Assembly: GCF_021228125.1 (NCBI RefSeq)
Contig: NZ_JAJQQS010000002.1
Coordinates: 558,001 to 622,000, forward strand
Direction of reading: 5' to 3'
Source: Streptomyces albireticuli
Lineage (GTDB): Bacteria > Actinomycetota > Actinomycetes > Streptomycetales > Streptomycetaceae
DNA: 64,000 nucleotides
Numbering within the stretch: the first letter of the stretch is position 1; each line of letters begins with the position of its first letter. The position numbers and the translations under genes are program-made. Below are positions 23,669 to 31,473 of the stretch, piece after piece. The notes below the pieces were generated by a model. That model did not search any database. It was not told where the DNA came from and was given only the letters and a program-made list of their open reading frames with translations.

Positions 23669-24745
23669 ATGCGCGCAGCCGTACTGCACGAGACAGGCCA
23701 GGACAAGCTGGAGGTCCACGACGACGTCGAGGCCGTGGGCTTCGGACCCGGCAAGGTACGGCTGCGCATGCGGGCCGCCGGGCTCTGCCACTCCGACCTC
23801 TCCGCGATGTCCGGGGTGCTGCCGCAGCCCGCGCCCCTCGTCCCCGGCCACGAGGGCGCCGGTGAGGTCATCGAGGTCGGCGAAGGCGTCACCGGCCTTT
23901 CGCCCGGCGACCGGGTCCTCCTCTGCTGGCTGCCCGCCTGCGGCGGCTGTCCCGCGTGCCGGCGCGGCCAGACCCACCTGTGCCTGTCCGGGTTCGCACG
24001 CGCCGGCACCCCGTCCTTCCGGCGGGCCGGCACCGACCTCTTCGGGTTCGCCGGCACCGGCACCTTCGCCGAGGAACTCGTCGTGCCCGCCGGCTGCGCC
24101 GTGCCCGTCCCCGACGACGTCCCCTACGACATCGCCGCGCTGATCGGCTGCGGCGTCACGACCGGCCTCGGCGCCGCCCTCGACACGGCGCGCGTGGCGG
24201 CCGGTTCCTCGGTCGCGGTCATCGGCTGCGGCGGCGTCGGCGTCAGCGTCGCGCAGGGCGCCCGGGCCTCCGGCGCCGCGCACATCGTCGCCGTCGACCC
24301 GACCGCGGCGCGGCGCGAGGCCGTGCTGCGGTTCGGCGCCACGGAGGCCGTGCCGCCCGAGGGCCTCGGCGACGCCCGCCGCCGGATCACCGGGGGCGAG
24401 GGCTTCGACTACGTCTTCGAGGCCGTCGGGACCTCCGCCACCGCCCGCACCGCCTACGAGGCGACCCGGCGCGGCGGCACCCTCTGCGTCGTCGGGGCGG
24501 GCGCGGCGGACGACTTCCTCAAGATCAGCATGTTCGAGCTGTTCCTCGACGAGAAGCGGATCCTGCCCTCGCTCTTCGGCGGCGGCAACGTCCTGCGTGC
24601 TTACGAGCGGGCCATCGCCCTCTGGCGGGCGGGCCGCGTCGACCTCGCGGGCCTGATCACCCACCGGGTCCCGCTCGCCAGGGTCAACGACGCCGTCGAC
24701 CAGATGCGCTCGGGCGAGGCCCTGCGCACCTGCGTGGAGATCTGA
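23669..24745 (+). CDS. Zinc-dependent alcohol dehydrogenase
   Basis: Medium-chain dehydrogenase of 358 residues. The catalytic zinc ligands are in AGLCHSDL and VPGHEGAGEV, and the structural zinc loop is CGGCPACRRGQTHLC (C-x2-C-x2-C-x7-C). The segment IGCGVTTGLGAAL and the Rossmann motif VIGCGGVGVS resemble class III type dehydrogenases that may use NAD and mycothiol or bulky alcohols. It overlaps the SDR gene by one base (TGATG). Its place between a hydratase and an SDR suggests oxidation of a side-chain alcohol of a sterol or long acyl substrate; this is inference. Confidence 0.9.
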   Translation: MRAAVLHETGQDKLEVHDDVEAVGFGPGKVRLRMRAAGLCHSDLSAMSGVLPQPAPLVPGHEGAGEVIEVGEGVTGLSPGDRVLLCWLPACGGCPACRRGQTHLCLSGFARAGTPSFRRAGTDLFGFAGTGTFAEELVVPAGCAVPVPDDVPYDIAALIGCGVTTGLGAALDTARVAAGSSVAVIGCGGVGVSVAQGARASGAAHIVAVDPTAARREAVLRFGATEAVPPEGLGDARRRITGGEGFDYVFEAVGTSATARTAYEATRRGGTLCVVGAGAADDFLKISMFELFLDEKRILPSLFGGGNVLRAYERAIALWRAGRVDLAGLITHRVPLARVNDAVDQMRSGEALRTCVEI

Positions 24746-25728
24746 TGACGGCGGAGCGGCCGCTCGCCGGCCGGACCGCGATCGTCACCGGCGCCGGCCG
24801 GGGCCTCGGCCGGGCCGAGGCCCTGCAACTGGCGGCGCTCGGCGCCCATGTGGTGGTCAACGACCACGGGAAACCGGGCCGCGACGGCTCCGGGGAGGCG
24901 TCCGCCGCGCCCGCGGAGGAGGTCGTCGCCGAGATCCGCGCGGCCGGCGGCCTGGCCACGGCCCACGCCGGGGACGTCGCCGACTTCGACGGCGCCCGGG
25001 AGCTCGTACGGCTGGCGGCCGGCATCGGGGCCGGGACCGGCGGCGGGCTCGACGTCCTCGTCAACAACGCGGGCATCCTGCGCGACCGCATGGTCTTCTC
25101 CATGACCGAGGACGAGTGGGACTCCGTCGTCCGCGTGCACCTCAAGGGGCACTTCGCCATGCTGCGGTTCGCCGCCGCGCACTGGCGCGAGCGCGCGAAG
25201 GCCACCGGCCGGCCGGTGTACGGACGGGTCGTCAACACCTCCTCCGAGGCGTTCCTGGCCGGCTCGGCGGGCCAGCCCAACTACGCCGCCGCCAAGGGCG
25301 GCGTCGTCGGGCTCACCACCTCGACCGCCGCGGCGCTGCGCAAGTACGGGGTGACGGTGAACGCCATCTGCCCCCGGGCCAGGACGCGGATGACCGAGGA
25401 CGTCTTCGCGGGCATCGGCGGGGGAGGGGAGCCGGAGGGCGGTGCGGGCGGTACGGACGTGCTCGCGCCCGGACACGTCTCACCGCTGGTCGGCTATCTG
25501 GCCTCCCCGGCCGCCGCCGGGGTGACCGGGCAGGTCTTCGTCGTGCACGGCGGCATGGTCGCCGTCGTGGAGCGCCCCGGCATCGCGGCGCGGTTCGACA
25601 CCGCCGGGGACGTCTTCAGCGTGGCCGAGCTGGACGGGCTGCTGTCCCCTTATTACGCGGGACGCCCGCCGGAGGAGGGCTTCGCGGCGGTGGAGGTGCT
25701 GGGGCTGAAACGGGGTCAGAGGGGCTGA
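24745..25728 (+). CDS. Short-chain dehydrogenase, (3R)-hydroxyacyl-CoA type (Hsd4A-like)
   Basis: SDR oxidoreductase of 327 residues. The cofactor motif is AIVTGAGRGLGRAEA, followed by NNAG (LVNNAGILRDRMVF) and the active-site Ser/Tyr/Lys in VNTSSEAFLAG and PNYAAAKGG. The start HVVVNDHG and motif RDRMVFSMTEDEWD are typical of the dehydrogenase half of multifunctional enzyme 2 and of mycobacterial Hsd4A. It has about 50 extra C-terminal residues relative to a minimal SDR. The natural reaction is probably oxidation of the 3-hydroxyacyl-CoA made by the hydratase of the same operon. Confidence 0.9.
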   Translation: MTAERPLAGRTAIVTGAGRGLGRAEALQLAALGAHVVVNDHGKPGRDGSGEASAAPAEEVVAEIRAAGGLATAHAGDVADFDGARELVRLAAGIGAGTGGGLDVLVNNAGILRDRMVFSMTEDEWDSVVRVHLKGHFAMLRFAAAHWRERAKATGRPVYGRVVNTSSEAFLAGSAGQPNYAAAKGGVVGLTTSTAAALRKYGVTVNAICPRARTRMTEDVFAGIGGGGEPEGGAGGTDVLAPGHVSPLVGYLASPAAAGVTGQVFVVHGGMVAVVERPGIAARFDTAGDVFSVAELDGLLSPYYAGRPPEEGFAAVEVLGLKRGQRG

Positions 25729-26034
25729 GGCGGGGCCGAGACGAGTCCGGGCAGGACCGAGACGGGCCTGGGGCCGGCCCCGGGCGAGTCCTGGGCGAGT
25801 CCTGGGTCGGGCCGAGACGGGTCCTGTGCGGGACCGAGGCCGGACCCGGGCCGGATCGCGGTGGGCCGAGGCCGGGCCTGAGCCGGACCGAGGCCGGGCC
25901 CGAGCAGGGCTGGGGCGGGGCCGAGGCGGGACCCGGGTCGGGCCGAGACGGGTCTTGGGCCGGACTGAGGCCGGGCCCGAGCTGGGCCGGGGCGGGGCCG
26001 AGGCGGGGCCCGGCCCGGCGCGGGGCGGAAACGG
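25729..26034. repeat. Degenerate G-rich minisatellite after the SDR gene
   Basis: About 300 gene-free bases of imperfect units such as gggccgagacgggtcctgg and gaccgaggccgggcc, repeated with variation roughly every 17-35 bp. Long open frames across it are artefacts of composition. It ends at a strong hairpin. No promoter-like sequence is apparent. Confidence 0.75.
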
Positions 26035-26068
26035 CCCTGGCCCCCCGGACGGTGCCGGGGGGCCAGGG
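26035..26068. terminator. Strong hairpin between convergent genes
   Basis: A 14-bp perfect stem (26035-26048 with 26055-26068) and a 6-nt loop, 22 bp beyond the stop of the minus-strand small gene and downstream of the SDR operon. It probably terminates both directions. Confidence 0.75.
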
Positions 26069-26090
26069 CGCGTGCCGTCGTGGCTCGGGC

Positions 26091-26255
26091 TCAGCGGCCG
26101 TCCGCCGTGCGGCGGTGCTTGCCGTGGGCGTGCGCGGAGGCGCTGTCGTCGTCCGGGGAAGCCGGACCGCGGTGCCTGCCGGAGCCGGCGGCTGCGGCCT
26201 GGGCGGACGCCTCGAAGGGGCGCGCCTCGGTCGTGTCGGTTCGGGCGTCGGGCAT
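26091..26255 (-). CDS. Small hydrophilic protein, unknown function
   Basis: A 54-residue ORF, MPDARTDTTEARPF ..., rich in Ala, Asp, His and Arg and ending with a basic GKHRRTADGR tail. It has no hydrophobic segment, cysteine pair or recognisable domain. Support for it being real comes from a GGAG about 10 nt before the ATG at 26255, a strong terminator just after the stop, and similarity in style to conserved small Streptomyces proteins ending in HGKHRR. A longer minus-strand frame extends upstream to 26399 but has no ribosome binding site. Confidence 0.55.
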   Translation of the reverse strand: MPDARTDTTEARPFEASAQAAAAGSGRHRGPASPDDDSASAHAHGKHRRTADGR

Positions 26256-26466
26256 GGGGAAAGTCACTCCGTCGGATGGGCTTGCGTGCTGGGCGCGTCG
26301 GGGGCCGCGGCAGTGGCGCACGGCGTCGACGGACGTCAACTCGCTTCTCGCGCACGACCGTTCGGCCCACCACCGGCGCCGTGCGGTACAGCTGCGCAAC
26401 CCCCGCCCGATTCTAACGGGACCTTGATCGCCTAGCCACCCGGTCCACCGGCGCGTCGCCGCCCCG

Positions 26467-28446
26467 TCACGGGTGGGCCCGGCGGTCGAGCGGGCCCTGC
26501 TGGAGCGGCCCCTGCTGGAGGGGGGCCTGCTGGAGCGGGACCGGGCGGTGCGGAGGCGAGCCGTCCGGACCGTGTGTCAGGAGCGGCTCGCGCAGCGGGC
26601 CCTGGGCGCTCCGGGCGGCCGCGGACCACGCTCCCGGCATCGCCGCCGGACGCCCGGGGAAAGCGCTGGGCGGCACCGCCGTCCACACCCCGGCCATGAC
26701 CGTGGGTTCCGTGGGCTCCATGGGCTCGACGGGGAGGGGAGGCATGACGGGTGGTACGGGCGGCGGTACGGACATGCCAGGGGGGAGAGGGGAGAGGGGA
26801 GTGGAAGGGGTGACGGGCGAGGGGGGAGCGAGCGGCGTGGAAGGCGCGGTGGCCGGGGCCGGGGCCGGGACCGGGACCGCCGGAGCCGCCGGCCGGACCC
26901 CTCCGGGCGGCGACGCCGCGGGCGTGACGGGTGTGATCGGGGTGGCGGGCGCCGCGGCCGTGGGGGGTGTGGGAGCCACCGGCGGGACCGCCAGGGGCGT
27001 CCCGGCCGCGGGTGTGTCCGTCGGGGCGGATTCCGGGCGTCGCGGGGGCGGCGGCGCCGTCACCGGACCCTGCGGGGGACCCGGGGGCGGGCCGCTCCGC
27101 ACCGGGTCGCCCGCGGGGTCCGGAGCCGCGTCGGGATCCCGCCGGGCTTCCCCTCCCGCTCCCGCGTCCGGTGCGGCGGCCTCGCGGGCGCCGCCCTCGC
27201 CCGTGCCTTCACCCACGCCGCCCGCCCGGCTCACTCCGCTCGGACCACCTGGACCACCTGGACCACCTGGACCCCCTGGACCGCTCGGACCACCCGGACC
27301 GCCGGGCCCGCCCGGTCCGTTCGTTCCGCCCTGTCCCCCCGGCCCCGCCTGCCCTGCCCGGCTCTCCGGCCCCGTCCCGCCGTCGCGCCCCGCGCCTTCG
27401 CGCGCCCCGCCCTCCGGCTGCGCGACCGGCAGCCGCAGCCGCGCCAGCCCGCAGCGGACGTAGGGCGTCACATAGGGCAGCCGCAGTTCGCCGGCCGGGG
27501 TCCACAGGCCCGTACCCACCAGCCAGCCGGCCGGTCCGGGGAACTGCTGGAGCTGCCGGGCCGACGCCCGCCACACCCCGACCCAGCTGCCCGACGGCCC
27601 CTCGATCCGGAAGGCCACCGCGCACCCCTCCGGCGCCAGCTCCTGGCCCGGCTGCGCGGCGAAGGGCGTGAGGACGACATGGGGCAGGTGCAGGCACTCG
27701 GGGAAACGCACCGGGCGCGTGGAGCCGAGCACCCCCCAGCCGAGCCGGTCGCCGCCGGGGGCGTCCGACCGTACGAGCAGGAGGCCGCTGTACGGGTCGG
27801 CCAGCAGCAGCCGGTCGTTGCTCTCCTCGGTGATCTGGAGCAGCGGGCTGAGCTCGCCGCCGCGCTCCAGGTCGACGACGACCGCCTTGGTGCGGCCGTC
27901 CAGCTCGCGGTCGAGGGCCAGCAGCCGGCCCGTGCGGTCCAGCCAGGCGCCGCCCGAGCAGTGACCCGGCACGTCCGACACGCGCTGCGGCCCGAAGCGG
28001 CCGCCGTGCAGCAGCCACAGCTCGGTCGACCGCTCTCCGTGCACCAGGCCGTAGACCGCCGAGCCGCCCGGGGAGGGCGGCAGCAGGGACAGCCGGGGGC
28101 ATTCGACGGAGCCGAGCGGCAGCTCACCGGTGCCGGGGCCGGTGGGGTAGAGCAGGGCGAGCGTGTGCCGCTCGGCCACCCGGCGCCGGATCAGGACCCG
28201 GCCGTCGGCGAGCGGCAGGACCTCGCTGTCCGGTTCCTCGGGCTGGCCGCCGGGCAGCGGGACCGCGTAGGGCTCGGGGCCGTCGAGCGTCCAGCGCTCC
28301 GGGAACCAGCAACCCGTTGCACCGTCCAGCGCCAGCCGGGCGGCGTACGAACCGTCCGCTGTGATCGTGAATGCCGCGCGTCTCATGTCCATCGGCGCAC
28401 TCCGCGGGGTGCTCTGTGGAGTGCTCTGGGGGGCACAGACCGTCAT
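26467..28446 (-). CDS. Large protein: beta-propeller-like N-terminus, collagen-like and proline-rich C-terminus
   Basis: A 659-residue protein of unknown function. The N-terminal half (about 1-330) alternates strand-like segments such as LPLADGRVLIRRRVAERHTLALL, WLDRTGRLLALDRELDGRTKAVVVDLERG and LLADPYSGLLLVRSD, suggesting a beta-propeller. Next comes a Gly-x-y stretch (GGPGGPGGPSGPGG type, about 375-405), then 150 residues of Pro/Ala/Thr-rich sequence, and at the end four PLQQ repeats. No signal peptide or membrane segment is clear, so it is probably cytosolic. ATG 28446 is chosen because GGAGGTGA sits about 8 nt upstream; a GTG at 28467 is the alternative. Confidence 0.75.
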   Translation of the reverse strand: MTVCAPQSTPQSTPRSAPMDMRRAAFTITADGSYAARLALDGATGCWFPERWTLDGPEPYAVPLPGGQPEEPDSEVLPLADGRVLIRRRVAERHTLALLYPTGPGTGELPLGSVECPRLSLLPPSPGGSAVYGLVHGERSTELWLLHGGRFGPQRVSDVPGHCSGGAWLDRTGRLLALDRELDGRTKAVVVDLERGGELSPLLQITEESNDRLLLADPYSGLLLVRSDAPGGDRLGWGVLGSTRPVRFPECLHLPHVVLTPFAAQPGQELAPEGCAVAFRIEGPSGSWVGVWRASARQLQQFPGPAGWLVGTGLWTPAGELRLPYVTPYVRCGLARLRLPVAQPEGGAREGAGRDGGTGPESRAGQAGPGGQGGTNGPGGPGGPGGPSGPGGPGGPGGPGGPSGVSRAGGVGEGTGEGGAREAAAPDAGAGGEARRDPDAAPDPAGDPVRSGPPPGPPQGPVTAPPPPRRPESAPTDTPAAGTPLAVPPVAPTPPTAAAPATPITPVTPAASPPGGVRPAAPAVPVPAPAPATAPSTPLAPPSPVTPSTPLSPLPPGMSVPPPVPPVMPPLPVEPMEPTEPTVMAGVWTAVPPSAFPGRPAAMPGAWSAAARSAQGPLREPLLTHGPDGSPPHRPVPLQQAPLQQGPLQQGPLDRRAHP

Positions 28447-28529
28447 GAGAAACGTCACCTCCGGCACTGAACGTAGTTATCGCACTACCAGCCGAACAAT
28501 GCGAGCGAGGTCGCTTCACGCGTAAGGGT

Positions 28530-28548
28530 GGCGAATGTCCGATTCGCC
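28530..28548. promoter_or_regulatory. Inverted repeat GGCGAAT-N5-ATTCGCC
   Basis: Perfect 7-bp arms around 5 bp, 84 bp upstream of the minus-strand gene starting at 28446 and 44 bp before the iron box. It looks like a dimeric repressor or activator site. I do not recognise the regulator. Confidence 0.55.
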
Positions 28549-28591
28549 TGAGCGATAGGAGGTGGGTGTGCTGCGCGAGGTTCACTGACTG

Positions 28592-28610
28592 TAAGGTAAG
28601 GCGAACCTAA
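28592..28610. promoter_or_regulatory. Iron box (DmdR/IdeR-type) upstream of the siderophore-binding protein
   Basis: TAAGGTAAGGCGAACCTAA closely matches the actinobacterial iron box TTAGGTTAGGCTAACCTAA. It lies 74 bp before the lipoprotein start, so the gene should be repressed by iron-loaded DmdR1/IdeR-type repressor. Confidence 0.9.
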
Positions 28611-28684
28611 GTGGCTGACGGGGTGTTCTTGACGCCCCGTCCCGGTTCCCCGCCGGTCGCCACCCCCCGACCCAGGAGCTTGTG

Positions 28685-29725
28685 ATGTCCCTCCGCCGCC
28701 GCGGCACCGCCGCCGTCGCCCTGTCCGTGGCAGCCGCCCTCTCCCTCGCGGCATGCGACTCAGCGGACGACGGGAAGGACGGCCAGGCGGGCAAGGACGG
28801 CGGCAACGGCTCCAAGTCCGTCGCCCAGGGCGGCAAGGACTTCGGCAAGGCCGCCGAGGACACCGCGAAGCTCGGCACCGACGCCAAGCCCGGCCAGTTC
28901 CCGCGCACGATCACCCACGCCCTCGGCAAGACCGAGATCAAGGAGGCGCCCAAGCGCGTCGTCGTCCTCGACGTCGGCGAGCTGGACAACGTCGTCTCCC
29001 TCGGCATCAAGCCCGTCGGCTGGGCCCCCAGCGAGGGCAGCCAGGAGATCCCGGGCTACCTGAAGAAGGACATCGGCGAGCCCAAGAGCGTCGGCACCAT
29101 CAGCAACCTCAACCTCGAGGCGATCAACGAGCTCAAGCCCGACCTGATCCTCGGCAGCAAGCTGCGCGCGGAGAAGAACTACAAGGACCTCGCGAAGATC
29201 GCCCCGACCGTCTTCTCCATCCGCCCCGGCTTCACCTGGAAGGAGAACTACCTCCTCAACGCCGCGGCCCTGGACAAGACCGACGACGCCAAGAAGCAGC
29301 TCGCGGACTACGAGGCCAAGGCGAAGAAGCTCGGCGCGGACATCGGCGACAAGAAGCCGACCATCAGCATGGTGCGCTACCTGCCGCAGTTCACCCGCCT
29401 GTACGCGCAGCAGTCGTTCATCGGCACCATCCTCAAGGACGCCGGCCTGCCCCGCCCGAAGATCCAGCAGGTCGACAAGCTCGCGGTCGAGATCAGCCCG
29501 GAGAACATCGACAAGGCCGACGGCGACTGGATCTTCACCGGTGTCTACGGCGACCCGGACAAGACCAAGCGCGACACCGCCCAGGGCAACCCCGTGTGGA
29601 AGAGCCTGAAGGCGGTCGAGGAGGGCCACGCCAAGGACGTCGCGGACGAGACCTGGTACCTCGGCCTCGGTGTCACCGCGGCCAACAGCGTCCTGGACGA
29701 TCTCCGCGGCTTCCTGGTCAAGTAA
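28685..29725 (+). CDS. Iron-siderophore ABC transporter substrate-binding lipoprotein
   Basis: A 346-residue class III binding protein that captures a ferric siderophore at the cell surface. The lipobox LSLAAC places the lipid-modified cysteine at residue 24; a Lys/Asp/Gly-rich linker follows. Domain features are KRVVVLDVGELDNVVSLGIKPVGW, SLNLEAINELKPDLILGS-like segment NLEAINELKPDLILGSK, and a C-terminal TWYLGLGVTAANSVLDDL. No permease or ATPase gene accompanies it, so it must use a transporter encoded elsewhere. ATG 28685 follows AGGAG by 6 nt. It is iron-regulated by the box at 28592. Confidence 0.92.
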   Translation: MSLRRRGTAAVALSVAAALSLAACDSADDGKDGQAGKDGGNGSKSVAQGGKDFGKAAEDTAKLGTDAKPGQFPRTITHALGKTEIKEAPKRVVVLDVGELDNVVSLGIKPVGWAPSEGSQEIPGYLKKDIGEPKSVGTISNLNLEAINELKPDLILGSKLRAEKNYKDLAKIAPTVFSIRPGFTWKENYLLNAAALDKTDDAKKQLADYEAKAKKLGADIGDKKPTISMVRYLPQFTRLYAQQSFIGTILKDAGLPRPKIQQVDKLAVEISPENIDKADGDWIFTGVYGDPDKTKRDTAQGNPVWKSLKAVEEGHAKDVADETWYLGLGVTAANSVLDDLRGFLVK

Positions 29726-29785
29726 CCGGTCGCGCTCCGGTCACCCGGCCGGTCAAGTAACCGGTCGCGCTCCGGTCACCCGGCC
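29716..29785 (+). repeat. 35-bp tandem duplication across the stop codon
   Basis: A 35-bp unit beginning ggtcaagtaaccggtcgcgc occurs twice (29716-29750 and 29751-29785). The first copy contains the last codons and TAA stop of the binding-protein gene; the second duplicates them downstream. A third partial copy merges into the terminator hairpin. Confidence 0.92.
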
Positions 29786-29814
29786 GGTCACCCGGTCCGC
29801 CGGGTGACCGGCCG
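29781..29814 (+). terminator. Terminator of the siderophore-binding protein gene
   Basis: A 15-bp perfect stem (29781-29795 with 29800-29814) and a 4-nt tccg loop, partly made from the end of the 35-bp repeat. Confidence 0.8.
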
Positions 29815-29873
29815 GACGACCGCCCGGCTCCGGCGAGGGTCGTACGGGCACGAGGGCCAGGTAGCCTTTCCCC

Positions 29874-30728
29874 GTGCCCGTACTGTCTGAAGTCATCGCC
29901 GCCCTCGACGCCCTCTGGCCACCCGAGCGGGCCGAGCAGTGGGACGCCGTCGGTACGGTCTGCGGCGACCCCGACGCCCCGGTCGGCCGGGTGCTGTTCG
30001 CCGTCGACCCCGTGCAGGAGGTCGCCGACGAGGCGGTGAAGCTCGGCGCCGACCTGCTGGTCACCCACCACCCGCTCTACCTGCGCGGGACGACCACGGT
30101 GGCGGCCTCCACCTTCAAGGGTCGGGTCGTGCACACCCTCATCAAGCACGACATCGCCCTGCACGTCGCGCACACCAACGCCGACCGCGCCGACCCCGGC
30201 GTCTCGGACGCCCTCGCCGGCGCCCTCGACCTGCGGGTCACCGGCCCGCTCGTGCCCGACCCGGACGACCCCGCGGGCCGCCGCGGCCTCGGCCGGATCT
30301 GCGAGCTCGACGCGCCGGTCACCCTCGGCGAATTCGCCCGCCACGCCGCCGAGCGGCTGCCCGCCACCGCGCAGGGCGTCCGCGTCGCCGGCGACCCGGA
30401 CCGCCTCGTCCGCACGGTCGCCGTCTGCGGCGGCTCGGGCGACTCCCTCTTCGCCGAGGTGCGCGCCGCCGGCGTGGACGCCTACGTCACCGCCGACCTG
30501 CGCCACCACCCCGCGTCGGAAGCGCAGCAGCAGAGCCCGCTCGCGCTGGTCGACGCCGCGCACTGGGCCACCGAGTGGCCCTGGATCGAGCAGGCCGCCG
30601 CCCAGCTCGACGAGATCTCCGACCGGCACGGCTGGGGTCTGCGCACCCACATCTCCCGCACGGTCACCGACCCCTGGACCGCCCACGCGGCGTCGTCCAC
30701 CGACACCTCATCTGGAGCCCCCAACTGA
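29874..30728 (+). CDS. Nif3-like dinuclear metal center protein
   Basis: A 284-residue member of the Nif3/DUF34 family, hexameric metal-binding proteins proposed to act as GTP cyclohydrolase-like or stress enzymes; the precise role is unsettled. Metal ligands fit LLVTHHPLYLRG in the N-terminal part and the C-terminal ADLRHHP ... VDAAHWATEWPWIE. The family core VGTVCGDPDAPVGRVLFAVDP is present. GTG 29874 is the start. It is coupled to the zinc-ribbon gene by an overlapping CTGA and followed by the RNase H/phosphatase gene; this three-gene order is common in actinobacteria. Confidence 0.9.
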   Translation: MPVLSEVIAALDALWPPERAEQWDAVGTVCGDPDAPVGRVLFAVDPVQEVADEAVKLGADLLVTHHPLYLRGTTTVAASTFKGRVVHTLIKHDIALHVAHTNADRADPGVSDALAGALDLRVTGPLVPDPDDPAGRRGLGRICELDAPVTLGEFARHAAERLPATAQGVRVAGDPDRLVRTVAVCGGSGDSLFAEVRAAGVDAYVTADLRHHPASEAQQQSPLALVDAAHWATEWPWIEQAAAQLDEISDRHGWGLRTHISRTVTDPWTAHAASSTDTSSGAPN

Positions 30729-31468
30729 ACGCCGCGCCCGCCGACCAGATCCGCCTCCTCGACCTCCAGGCGCTGGACACCCGCCTCGGACAGCTCGCCC
30801 ACAAGCGCAAGAGCCTGCCCGAGCACGCCGAGATCGCCTCGCTCGAGGCCGACCTCACCCAGCACCGCGACCTCCTCGTCGCCGCGCAGACCGAGGAGAG
30901 CGACACCGCCCGCGAGCAGACCAAGGCCGAGCAGGACGTCGACCAGGTCCGCCAGCGCGCCGCCCGTGACCAGCAGCGCCTGGACACCGGTGTCGGCATC
31001 TCCGCCAAGGACCTGGAGAACCTCCAGCGCGAGATCGCCTCGCTCGCCAAGCGCCAGGGCGACCTGGAGGACGTCGTCCTGGAGGTCATGGAGCGCCGCG
31101 AGTCCGCGCAGGAGCGCGTCACCGAGCTGACCGCCCGCGTCGGGTCCGTCCAGGCCAAGGTCGACGACGCCGTCGCCCGCCGCGACGCCGCCTTCGCCGA
31201 GATCGACACCGAGGCCGTCTCCGTGGCCAAGGAGCGCGAGATCGTCGCCGGCTCCGTCCCGGAGAACCTGATCAAGCTGTACGACAAGATCCGGGTCAAG
31301 GAGGGCGGCGTCGGCGCCGCCCGCCTCAGCCACCGCCGCTGCGAGGGCTGCCGCCTGGAGCTCGACATCACCGGTCTCAACGAGGTGCGCGCCGCCGCCC
31401 CCGAAGAGGTCGTCCGGTGCGAGAACTGCACCCGCATCCTCGTCCGCACGTCCGAGTCGGGGCTGTAG
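30725..31468 (+). CDS. Coiled-coil zinc-ribbon protein (CT398-like)
   Basis: A 247-residue protein with a long antiparallel coiled coil (about 15-180) and a C-terminal zinc ribbon: CEGCRLEL ... CENCTRIL. Such proteins bind nucleic acid or form adaptor complexes; the role is not established. The only plausible start is CTG at 30725, since the frame has no ATG, GTG or TTG before the conserved residues ADQIRLLDLQALDTRLGQL. The CTG overlaps the Nif3 stop as CTGA and a GGAG lies about 8 nt upstream, so translation is probably coupled. Confidence 0.88.
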   Translation: MNAAPADQIRLLDLQALDTRLGQLAHKRKSLPEHAEIASLEADLTQHRDLLVAAQTEESDTAREQTKAEQDVDQVRQRAARDQQRLDTGVGISAKDLENLQREIASLAKRQGDLEDVVLEVMERRESAQERVTELTARVGSVQAKVDDAVARRDAAFAEIDTEAVSVAKEREIVAGSVPENLIKLYDKIRVKEGGVGAARLSHRRCEGCRLELDITGLNEVRAAAPEEVVRCENCTRILVRTSESGL

Positions 31469-31473
31469 GACCC

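Noticed and set aside
26035..26068. CRISPR-like repeat or attachment site
   Set aside because: Single hairpin without spaced copies; it fits a terminator.
25116..26435. A long plus-strand frame continuing past the SDR gene
   Set aside because: It is out of frame with the SDR and runs over the minisatellite; the translation is repetitive Arg/Gly with no similarity visible.
26473..28470. A 665-codon plus-strand frame opposite the propeller/collagen-like gene
   Set aside because: Arg/Gly-rich antisense shadow; the minus-strand frame has a good ribosome binding site and structured N-terminal half.
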